Assembly (NCBI GenBank): GCA_900542255.1
Contig: UQMR01000048.1
Span: forward strand, 1 to 17,254
Direction of reading: 5' to 3'
Length of the DNA: 17,254 bases
From: an uncultured Porphyromonadaceae bacterium
GTDB taxonomy: Bacteria; Bacteroidota; Bacteroidia; Bacteroidales; Barnesiellaceae_A
Below are positions 1 through 6,895 of this stretch, in pieces. The position numbers and the translations under genes are program-made. The notes below the pieces were generated by a model. It did no database searches and was not told where the DNA came from. It saw only the letters and a program-made list of their open reading frames with translations. The first letter of the stretch is position 1. Each line of letters begins with the position of its first letter.

Positions 1-155
1 TCAACAAGAAAGTTGGTTTTGATAGAATGTTGTGGAAATATGATCTCTAAGTTTTTGTTCTCATCTGATGATGAATTGGTTAATGATTGAGCATATAAGT
101 AACCAATATTGCAGAAGAATATTATGAGAAAACATAAATTTTTCATGGTATTCAT
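1..155 (-). CDS. Secreted protein, N-terminal fragment (runs off left edge)
   Basis: Reading leftward from ATG at 155-153 gives 51 uninterrupted codons to the window edge. Residues 1-22 form a typical signal peptide: a Lys at residue 5, a hydrophobic run at about 7-21 (LCFLIIFFCNIGYLY), and a probable signal peptidase I site after Ala22, giving a mature N-terminus at Gln23 as is common in Bacteroidota. No lipobox cysteine lies at the cleavage point, so it should be periplasmic or an outer-membrane protein. The mature part begins with a Ser/Asn-rich stretch and reaches S-I-K-T-N-F-L-V at residues 44-51. This faintly recalls the K-T-N-L-L start of DUF3575-type outer-membrane proteins, but too little is visible to assign a family. 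A second in-frame ATG at 146-144 is a possible alternative start. The region is about 30% G+C, well below the efflux genes nearby. Confidence 0.6.
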   Translation of the reverse strand, partial: MNTMKNLCFLIIFFCNIGYLYAQSLTNSSSDENKNLEIIFPQHSIKTNFLV

Positions 156-216
156 ATTTGTATTTTGATATTATTGTTGAGATAAATTAATTCGTAATCA
201 AATGATAAAAATGGTG

Positions 217-237
217 TAGTATATAAATTCTATACTA
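217..237. repeat. Short perfect inverted repeat upstream of the secreted-protein gene
   Basis: TAGTATA (217-223) and TATACTA (231-237) are perfect 7-base inverted arms around a 7-base spacer. The repeat sits about 60 bases upstream of the minus-strand start at 155. It could be a regulator-binding site, but in sequence this AT-rich such palindromes also arise by chance. Confidence 0.25.
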
Positions 238-330
238 TCAGATTACTGACAGAACTATTTGTTTATGGAGGTCTATTTTTCATTTTACTTATAAGTTAAG
301 TGGAATATTTATGTTTTGTATGTGCGTGTA

Positions 331-369
331 ATAAAAATATAATACACAAAAATAAATATATTTTGTGTA
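331..369 (-). terminator. Probable terminator of the AraC-family gene
   Basis: Arms 343-351 (TACACAAAA) and 361-369 (TTTTGTGTA) are perfect 9-base inverted repeats with a 9-base loop. In the minus-strand transcript the hairpin begins about 40 bases after the regulator's stop codon at 410-412 and is followed by a T-rich tract (complement of 331-342). The stem is AT-rich and therefore weak, but position and orientation fit a Rho-independent terminator separating the regulator from the secreted-protein gene at 155. Confidence 0.4.
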
Positions 370-409
370 AAATAAAAATATTTCAGATAAAATATATCAT
401 TAAGTGTTG

Positions 410-1309
410 CTATTTCAACGCTCTGTATTGTCCCGGGGTCATACCTGTGAGGTGTTTGAAGTATTTCCCGAAGAACGATTGTGTAGAGAAGTTGAGGTAA
501 TAGGCGATTTCCTGTATATTCATGGTAGAGTAGCGTAAGAGGTTCTTGGCTTCGAGGATGACATATTCGTCGATCCATTCTGCTGCGCTGCGCCCGCTTA
601 TCTGCTTGATGACAGCCGAAAGGTATTTGGGCGAGATACATATCTGGTCGGCATAAAATTTTATGCTGTGTTCGCGGCAGTGGTGTTTGTTGAGCAAGAG
701 CATGAATTGCTCGTACATGGCTCTCTGTCTGTTTCTGAGAATGTTTGTGGTGTGACGATTGTTCTCATCTATGAATATGTCGCATAATCTGTATACGAGA
801 GCCGCCATAATGCCTTTGATGGTTTCCAGCTTGTATTTCGTTTCGGGTTGCAGGATGAGGCGTTCGAGGGTTTCGGAGAGCTGTTCGAAAAATGTCAGTT
901 CCTCGGCGGTCAACTGTCGGGACGGGCTTTCGAGCATGATGGGGTGCATCGTGAGCAAGTTGGTGAGGTTGATGCTCATCTCCTTGATGAAATCTTCCGA
1001 TACCATGACAATCGTCGCTGTAAAACGGTCTATCTCTTCTACCTGCACGATGTCGTTGGGTGTATTTATAAACATCATTCCTTGCGAGATGCTGTACTCA
1101 CCGAGGTTACGCTTGAAGTGTATGGTACCTCCGGTGCATAATACACCTATCAATGCCTTGATTCGGCAAGGGAAGCGAAACAAATCGGTGTTGAACGTGT
1201 TTCTTATCATGATGAATTCCTGGCCTATCGTCATGCGTCGGTCATCTAAGAAACCGGTCAGTTGCTCGATGGTGAAACTGGGCAGCTCTTTCTCTTGTAG
1301 AGTGTTCAT
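410..1309 (-). CDS. AraC-family transcriptional regulator, likely controls the adjacent RND efflux operon
   Basis: This 299-residue protein is the usual length for AraC/XylS regulators. Residues 1 to about 190 form the ligand or effector-sensing region, with a cupin-like stretch at roughly 45-95. Residues about 199-299 are the C-terminal DNA-binding domain with two helix-turn-helix units. The first spans about 215-239 (Y-A-D-Q-I-C-I-S-P-K-Y-L). The second spans about 264-292 (I-Q-E-I-A-Y-Y-L-N-F-S-T-Q-S-F-F-G-K-Y-F), followed by the family hallmark G-M-T-P-G-Q-Y-R near the end. It is divergent from a three-gene RND efflux operon with 151 bases between the two starts. That arrangement is typical of a local regulator, so control of the pump is inferred from position. 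A TAnnTTTG promoter element lies just upstream. The inducing ligand cannot be read from the sequence. Confidence 0.9.
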   Translation of the reverse strand: MNTLQEKELPSFTIEQLTGFLDDRRMTIGQEFIMIRNTFNTDLFRFPCRIKALIGVLCTGGTIHFKRNLGEYSISQGMMFINTPNDIVQVEEIDRFTATIVMVSEDFIKEMSINLTNLLTMHPIMLESPSRQLTAEELTFFEQLSETLERLILQPETKYKLETIKGIMAALVYRLCDIFIDENNRHTTNILRNRQRAMYEQFMLLLNKHHCREHSIKFYADQICISPKYLSAVIKQISGRSAAEWIDEYVILEAKNLLRYSTMNIQEIAYYLNFSTQSFFGKYFKHLTGMTPGQYRALK

Positions 1310-1327
1310 TTAGGTCGTGTTTTTTGT

Positions 1328-1335
1328 CAAATATA
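1328..1335 (-). promoter_or_regulatory. -7 promoter element of the AraC-family gene
   Basis: On the minus strand TATATTTG matches the Bacteroidota -7 consensus TAnnTTTG exactly. It lies 18 bases upstream of the regulator's ATG (1309-1307), giving a short leader of roughly 12 bases. No good TTTG -33 box is seen at the expected distance (only TTTA), so the promoter may be weak or regulated. I find no consensus promoter on the plus strand of this 151-base gap for the efflux operon. Confidence 0.45.
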
Positions 1336-1460
1336 GATATTATATGGTAATTAAATTGTCTTAATCGGTGATTATTCGACTTTTTGAACATTTTACGTGC
1401 CGAAAGAGACTTTATATAGTAAAGTTTCCGATAGACCTTTGTTGCGCAAAATATTTTGTT

Positions 1461-2495
1461 ATGAGTAGAAGTTGGTATATATGTTTTTTGCTGGGGACAA
1501 TAGGTATGGCTCTATCGTTGGGCGGATGTTCGTCGGGCGATAAGGAAAAAAGCCGCCGTTCTGTTGTAGTTGAGACGATAACACTTGTGCCGAGTGACAA
1601 TAGTTACACCGATAGTTTCGTGGGCAGTGTCGAAGAGTCGTCGGCAGCAGCCCTCAGTTTTGCTGTGGGAGGGCAGGTGAAGCGTGTATTGGTGACAGAG
1701 GGCGACCGTGTGAATGCGGGTGACGAGCTGGCGTGTCTCGATGCCACTACGCTGCAACATACATACGATGCCGCTAAGGCAACGTTAGACCGGGCCCGTG
1801 ATGCTTACGACCGCATGAAGTTGTTGCACGATAGCAGCAGCCTGCCCGACATTAAATGGGTAGAGATACAGAGTTCGTTGCAACAGGCCGAGAGTATGGA
1901 GCGTATTGCGTATAAGAATCTGACCGACGCCCGGCTCACAGCTCCTTTCTCGGGGTATATTGCCCGTAGGATGATAGAGGTGGGCGATAATGTATTGCCT
2001 GCGGCAACGGCTTTTACGTTGATGGAGATTGCAACGGTAGATGTGAAGATTGCTGTTCCCGAGAATGAGATTTCGAGCGTGTCGCGAGGCGATAGCGTGG
2101 AGGTGTGTGTAGGTGCGCTCGATGATAGAGTCTATCGAGGCGTGGTTACGGTAAAAGGTGTCAGTGCCCACCCGTTGTCGCACACCTATGAGGTGCGTGC
2201 GCGCATTGACAATACCGATGGTGCCATGTTGCCCGGGATGGTGTGTCGCGCGAATATATGCCGACGTACGGCCGACAAGGTATTCGTCCTGCCGCTCAAC
2301 GCCGTTTTTGCCGATACGGGTAAGCGGCATTATGTGTGGATATATCGTGACGGCTCGGCCGAGAAACGCTATGTTACCATAGGCGACTTGGCAGCTCACG
2401 GCGTCATTGTTACCGATGGTGTGGCTCGTGGAGAACGGCTTATAGTTGCCGGTTGCCAGAAGATAAGCGAAGGAATGAAGGTAGAGGAGAGATGA
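1461..2495 (+). CDS. RND efflux periplasmic adaptor (membrane fusion) lipoprotein
   Basis: This 344-residue protein links an inner-membrane RND transporter to an outer-membrane channel. The frame is open further upstream to 1368, but ATG 1461 is preferred because it starts a clean lipoprotein signal: hydrophobic residues 7-20 and lipobox L20-G-G-C23. The order of parts is AcrA/HlyD-like. The first lipoyl half is at about 66-94 (G-G-Q-V-K-R-V-L-V-T-E-G-D-R-V). An alpha-helical hairpin spans about 95-155. The second lipoyl half is at about 157-180 (L-T-A-P-F-S-G-Y-I). A beta-barrel follows at about 190-268 and a membrane-proximal domain at about 272-344. Cys23 would be lipidated and anchor the protein to the periplasmic face of a membrane. 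Its stop codon overlaps the transporter start (ATGA at 2492-2495), implying translational coupling. The transported substrate cannot be deduced. Confidence 0.93.
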   Translation: MSRSWYICFLLGTIGMALSLGGCSSGDKEKSRRSVVVETITLVPSDNSYTDSFVGSVEESSAAALSFAVGGQVKRVLVTEGDRVNAGDELACLDATTLQHTYDAAKATLDRARDAYDRMKLLHDSSSLPDIKWVEIQSSLQQAESMERIAYKNLTDARLTAPFSGYIARRMIEVGDNVLPAATAFTLMEIATVDVKIAVPENEISSVSRGDSVEVCVGALDDRVYRGVVTVKGVSAHPLSHTYEVRARIDNTDGAMLPGMVCRANICRRTADKVFVLPLNAVFADTGKRHYVWIYRDGSAEKRYVTIGDLAAHGVIVTDGVARGERLIVAGCQKISEGMKVEER

Positions 2496-5400
2496 AGAAG
2501 CAACGCGATATTATTGCTTGGGCCATAAACCACAGCACCATTGTTTTTCTGCTTGCTGTGGCGGGAATTGTATTGGGTATATACGGGCTTGTGGTGATGC
2601 CCAAGCAAGAGTTTCCGCTCATAACAATCCGCCAGGGATTGGTTATAGGCGTTTTCCCGGGGCATAGCAGCGACGAGGTCGACGACCGGCTTACTAAACC
2701 GTTGGAGAACTTTATCTTTGGCTTTGAGGAGGTCAACAAGAAGAAGACAATGTCGCAGAGCCGCGACGGAATCTCGTTTATTACGGTTGAGCTGGCTGAT
2801 AATGTGGTGGATAAGGAGGCGTTCTGGTCGAAGTTCAAGCATCGTCTGGCCTTGTTCAAGTCGCAGTTGCCGTCGGATGTGCTCGATGTAATTGTCAATG
2901 ACGATTTCGGCAATACCTCCTCCATGCTGCTGGCCATAGAGTCCGACGAAAAGAGTTACCGTGAGATGGAGGCCTATGCCGACGAGTTGGAGAAACGCCT
3001 GCGCGGCATAGAGTCGGTATCGGGAATTAAAAGTTACGGCAGTATGCAGGAGCAAATATCGGTTTACCTCGATGCCGATAAGCTGGCGGCCTATGCGGTG
3101 AACGAGAATGCCGTTGCCATGAACCTGGCTTCGCACGGATTTGCGGCGCTGGGCGGTTCGGTAGGCAATCCCGTTTATGTTGCACCGGTACACCTCGTCC
3201 CGCTGTATGACAACGAACGGAACATCGCCGAGCATGTAGTCTATTCAGACCCTTATGGCAATGCCATCCGCCTGAAAGATATAGCCCGTATCGTACGCGA
3301 GTATCCCGCCCCCGATTCGTATATCGCCAACAACGGACGGAAGTCTATTTTGCTTTCGTTGGAGATGGGACAGGGCTACAACGTCATAGAGATGGGGCGG
3401 GAGGTCAATGAAGTAGTGAAGGCATTTCAGGCCGACCTCCCCGAAGAGGTGACCATAGAGCGTATTGTAGACCAGGCGCAGGTGGTGGGCGATTCGGTAA
3501 AGACTTTCTTGTCGGAGCTGCTGATAGCCATAGGCGCCGTTATCATTGTCATCATCTTGCTGCTCCCGTTGCGGGTGGCCTCTATTGCTGCCTCTACGAT
3601 ACCCATGACCATATTCCTTTCGTTGGGCATGTTTTTTGTGTGCGGTTTGGAGCTGAATACCGTCACGTTGGCAGCCCTAATCGTCTCGCTGGGTATTATC
3701 GTAGATGACTCTATTGTGATTATAGACAACTATATGGAGCGTCTCGATGAAGGATTTTCCCGTCGTGAGGCATCTATTATGAGCGCCAAAGGCTTCTTTA
3801 AGTCTATCTTCTCGGCTACGTTAGCAATAAGTGTAACCTTTTTCCCGTTTCTGGCAACAACAACGGGGGTTACCAACGACTTCGTCAAACCCTTCCCGCC
3901 GGCACTCACCATTATACTCTTTATCTCGTTGCTGGTGGCGATACTGATTATCCCCTTCATGCAGGAGCATCTTATCAAGAGTGGTTACAATCGCGAGGGG
4001 GCTCAGAAAAAGACGTTGATATTCAATGCGATGCAGAGCAGTTATGAGCGGCTGCTCGGCCGTTGTTTTGCACATCCTTACCTGACAGTCGCCGCGGGAG
4101 TGTTGGCAATAGCGATAGGAGCGCTCATTTTTTTCAGCCAACCTATGCAACTGATGCCTGTTGCCGACCGTGACCAGTTTGCCGTAGAGATATATATGCC
4201 CCACGGTACGGCGATAGAGAGTACGGCAGCGGTGGCCGACAGCCTCGAACATATCTTGTGTCGCGACGAAAGGGTAAAATCGGTCACCTCTTTTATCGGG
4301 ACAGGTTCTCCCCGCTTTCATGCGGCCTATGCCCCGCAATTCCCCGGCTCGCATTATGCGCAGTTTATCGTCAATACGACCGGTATAAAGGCTACCGAGG
4401 AGCTGCTCGATGAGTATGCCGACGTTTACGACGATTACTTCCCCGGTGCGCGAGTCCGTTTCAAACAATTGGAGTATAACGATATAAAATATCCTATCGA
4501 AGTACGGCTCACCGGCGACGACCCCGAGCTCCTCAAACAGGATGCCGAGAAAGTGAAGCAGCTGATGTATGATATAAAGGGGGTGAAGTTGCCCCACACC
4601 AACTTCGAGGGGCAGCTCTCGGGGGTGAAGATAGTGATGGATGAAGATGAGATAAACCGCTTGGGAATCTCCCCTGCGGCGGTCTCTGCCAATATCACGA
4701 TGCACTCTGGCGGGCTGCCTGTGGCCAAAGTGTGGGACAGAGACTATCCCTTGCAGGTGGTACTCTATTGCAGCGAGGGTGAGACGCGCGATTTCGGTTC
4801 GATGCGGAGCGAGTATATATCGGCTTGGGGCGGTACAGTATCGGTACCCCTCAGGCAGATAGCAGAGATTATTCCCGATTGGCACGATGGGCAGATTGTG
4901 AGGCGCAACGGTATATTGTCGCTGTCGGTCTTTGCCGACATAGACCGCGGTTGTAATGCCAGTGTTCTTACTCGGGAGTTGGACTGGCAGATGAAGCATT
5001 TGGAACTGTCGGACGGCGTGTCGTGGTTGATGGGCGGTAGCAAGGCATCCGATGCCGAGCGCATGCCGCAAGTCATAACGGGATTGCTGTGCGCCGCGGC
5101 GATTATATTTATCATTCTGCTGTTTCACTTCGGGAGTATCAAGCCTGCACTGCTCATTCTTGCATCTACCCTCTTCTGTATCTTAGGTGCGGGGCTGGGA
5201 TTGTATATCATGCGCATAGCGGTAAGTATAACCGCCATCTTGGGCGTGGTGACACTGATGGGTATTTTGGTGCGCAACGGTATCATTATGCTCGATTATG
5301 CCGAGGAGTTGCAAAGCGAAACGGGCATGAATGTGCGTGACGCAGCCTATCATGCGGCCTTGCGCAGGATGCGCCCTATATTCCTCACCTCGTCGGCGGC

Positions 5401-5590
5401 AGCTATGGGAGTGATACCCATGATACTGGGGCGTTCCTCACTGTGGTCGCCCATGGGTACGGTTATCTTCTTCGGTACGCTCGTCTCTATGTTTTTCACC
5501 CTTACCGTACTGCCTATTCTCTATTGGCTCTTGAACCGTAAAAAAGGGGCGGCGCAAGTTGCACACCTCCCTGTAAAATCACACAAATAG
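2492..5590 (+). CDS. RND-family inner-membrane efflux transporter (AcrB/MMPL-like permease)
   Basis: This 1032-residue protein has the normal length for an RND (AcrB-type) proton-driven pump. ATG 2492 is chosen over an upstream in-frame ATG at 2453. It overlaps the adaptor stop by 4 bases, follows a purine-rich AGAGGAGA, and starts the usual short cytoplasmic N-terminus (K-K-Q-R-D) before the first membrane helix at about 17-36. A large periplasmic domain follows, then a block of helices from about residue 335. The proton-relay pair is present in helix 4: G-I-I-V-D405-D406-S-I-V. A second periplasmic domain spans about 560-860, and a second helix block runs from about 868 to the end. The helix-10 motif reads G924-I-L-V-R928-N929-G, with Arg where AcrB has Lys940. 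The protein probably works with the adaptor before it and the channel after it. The family includes drug, bile-salt and metabolite exporters, and the substrate cannot be told from sequence. Confidence 0.95.
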   Translation: MKKQRDIIAWAINHSTIVFLLAVAGIVLGIYGLVVMPKQEFPLITIRQGLVIGVFPGHSSDEVDDRLTKPLENFIFGFEEVNKKKTMSQSRDGISFITVELADNVVDKEAFWSKFKHRLALFKSQLPSDVLDVIVNDDFGNTSSMLLAIESDEKSYREMEAYADELEKRLRGIESVSGIKSYGSMQEQISVYLDADKLAAYAVNENAVAMNLASHGFAALGGSVGNPVYVAPVHLVPLYDNERNIAEHVVYSDPYGNAIRLKDIARIVREYPAPDSYIANNGRKSILLSLEMGQGYNVIEMGREVNEVVKAFQADLPEEVTIERIVDQAQVVGDSVKTFLSELLIAIGAVIIVIILLLPLRVASIAASTIPMTIFLSLGMFFVCGLELNTVTLAALIVSLGIIVDDSIVIIDNYMERLDEGFSRREASIMSAKGFFKSIFSATLAISVTFFPFLATTTGVTNDFVKPFPPALTIILFISLLVAILIIPFMQEHLIKSGYNREGAQKKTLIFNAMQSSYERLLGRCFAHPYLTVAAGVLAIAIGALIFFSQPMQLMPVADRDQFAVEIYMPHGTAIESTAAVADSLEHILCRDERVKSVTSFIGTGSPRFHAAYAPQFPGSHYAQFIVNTTGIKATEELLDEYADVYDDYFPGARVRFKQLEYNDIKYPIEVRLTGDDPELLKQDAEKVKQLMYDIKGVKLPHTNFEGQLSGVKIVMDEDEINRLGISPAAVSANITMHSGGLPVAKVWDRDYPLQVVLYCSEGETRDFGSMRSEYISAWGGTVSVPLRQIAEIIPDWHDGQIVRRNGILSLSVFADIDRGCNASVLTRELDWQMKHLELSDGVSWLMGGSKASDAERMPQVITGLLCAAAIIFIILLFHFGSIKPALLILASTLFCILGAGLGLYIMRIAVSITAILGVVTLMGILVRNGIIMLDYAEELQSETGMNVRDAAYHAALRRMRPIFLTSSAAAMGVIPMILGRSSLWSPMGTVIFFGTLVSMFFTLTVLPILYWLLNRKKGAAQVAHLPVKSHK

Positions 5591-5591
5591 T

Positions 5592-6884
5592 ATGAAGCGG
5601 AATATCATCATATGGGTTTTGGTACTTGTTTGCAGGAGTATGATGGCGCAGGCCACATATACTCTCGATGAATGCAAGCAGTTGGCGTGTGAAAACAATT
5701 ATGTCATGCAAAACAGTCGCTTGGACCTCGATATGGCTATCGAGACCCGCAATGAGGCCTTTACACATTATTTCCCTATTGTATCGGCGGCGGGAACGAT
5801 GTTCTGGACAACCGATAACATGATACAATTCAGCATCCCTGTACCTGTGCAGCTCGAAAGTTTCCCGAAAGAACTCACCGTGGGTCTGATAGACCACGGG
5901 AAGGCGGCGGGCATTATGGCCTTGCAACCTGTTTTCTTCGGGGGGCGCATTGTCAATGCCAATAAATTGGCCCGGATAGGTGAGCAGGTAAGCGAGAAAA
6001 AGGTGCTTCTTGCGGCACGGGATACAGAGTTGAAGACCGAGGAGTATTTCTGGAAGATTATCTCACTGAAAGAGAAGCTGATAACGATAGAAACCGCCGA
6101 AAGACAGGTGGCCGAGATAAAGAAAACCGTGGCGACAATGGTAGAGGCCGGCGTAGCCTCGCGCAACGACCTGCTGCGGGTAGAGTTGCAGGAGCAGGAC
6201 CTCGCCGCTAACAGGTTGCAGGTAGAGAACGGTATAAGGGTCGTGAAACTCCTCTTGAAGCATCATGCGGGCATACGTGATGACGAGTATGAGGTGGTTG
6301 CCGACACCCTGCCGATAGCTTCGCCTCTGGATTACTATGTTATCCCGCAAGAGGCGGTGCAGAACCGGGTAGAGAGTGCCATGCTTGATAAGGGCATCGA
6401 AGCTGCCCGGATGCAGTATAGCCTGGCGTTGGGAGAGAACCTGCCCACCATATCGGTCGGCGGAGGTTATATGTATTACGATATTACGGGTCGCGATGTA
6501 GGCAACGGCATCGTCATGGTCAATGCCACTATCCCTATCTCTTCGTGGTGGGGAGGTTCGCACCGCATGAAAAAGGAGAAACTCAATATCAGGAAGGCCG
6601 AGAATGAGCGCCAGAATAACCGGGAGATGATGATAGTGCAGATAGAGGTAAAATGGAATGAGCTTGAAGAGGCTTATAAGCAGATATTGCTTGCCGAGAA
6701 ATCTGTTGAGTCATCGGCCGAAAATCTCCGGTTGAATAACAACTATTATCGGGCCGGTACGGCGTCGTTGGCCGAATTGCTTGATGCGCAGACGCTGGCC
6801 CGTCAAAGTCGTGACAAATATAGCGACGCCGTGATGTCATATCGCATGAAGCTGTCGGAGTATCTGTCGTACACCGGCCGATAG
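5592..6884 (+). CDS. TolC-family outer-membrane efflux channel
   Basis: This 430-residue protein is the third part of the tripartite pump. Residues 1-19 are a signal peptide (M-K-R-N, then a hydrophobic run, cleavage near M-M-A19/Q20), so the protein is exported. Two outer-membrane-efflux repeats are visible. Each has long helical segments rich in Glu, Lys, Ala and Gln that would form the periplasmic tunnel, plus a beta-strand crossing. The first repeat carries the family signature F-F-G-G-R-I-V-N-A-N-K near 116-126. The second has a comparable W-W-G-G-S-H-R-M-K-K-E-K segment near 318-329. It ends in a helical L-S-E-Y-L-S-Y-T. One base separates it from the transporter's stop, and there is no obvious Shine-Dalgarno, which is usual in Bacteroidota. 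It is the last gene of the operon: the next gene is convergent, with only 11 bases between the stops and no clear hairpin. Confidence 0.93.
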   Translation: MKRNIIIWVLVLVCRSMMAQATYTLDECKQLACENNYVMQNSRLDLDMAIETRNEAFTHYFPIVSAAGTMFWTTDNMIQFSIPVPVQLESFPKELTVGLIDHGKAAGIMALQPVFFGGRIVNANKLARIGEQVSEKKVLLAARDTELKTEEYFWKIISLKEKLITIETAERQVAEIKKTVATMVEAGVASRNDLLRVELQEQDLAANRLQVENGIRVVKLLLKHHAGIRDDEYEVVADTLPIASPLDYYVIPQEAVQNRVESAMLDKGIEAARMQYSLALGENLPTISVGGGYMYYDITGRDVGNGIVMVNATIPISSWWGGSHRMKKEKLNIRKAENERQNNREMMIVQIEVKWNELEEAYKQILLAEKSVESSAENLRLNNNYYRAGTASLAELLDAQTLARQSRDKYSDAVMSYRMKLSEYLSYTGR

Positions 6885-6895
6885 CCAGTCGCCTG

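Noticed and set aside
1368..1460. 31-residue N-terminal extension of the efflux adaptor
   Set aside because: It would bury the lipoprotein signal peptide. ATG 1461 gives a standard signal with a lipobox at Cys23.
2396..3235. 279-codon open frame on the minus strand opposite the start of the RND transporter
   Set aside because: It lies entirely over the well-supported adaptor end and transporter, has no family resemblance, and its Arg/His/Tyr-rich composition is typical of an antisense shadow.
3821..5128. 435-codon open frame on the minus strand inside the RND transporter
   Set aside because: Antisense to a clear transporter gene. The sequence is rich in His, Arg and Gln with no recognisable domain, signal or promoter.
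6885..6895. Shared bidirectional terminator between the efflux channel gene and tamL
   Set aside because: The stops are only 11 bases apart, and I could not find a stable stem with a T-run on either strand there.
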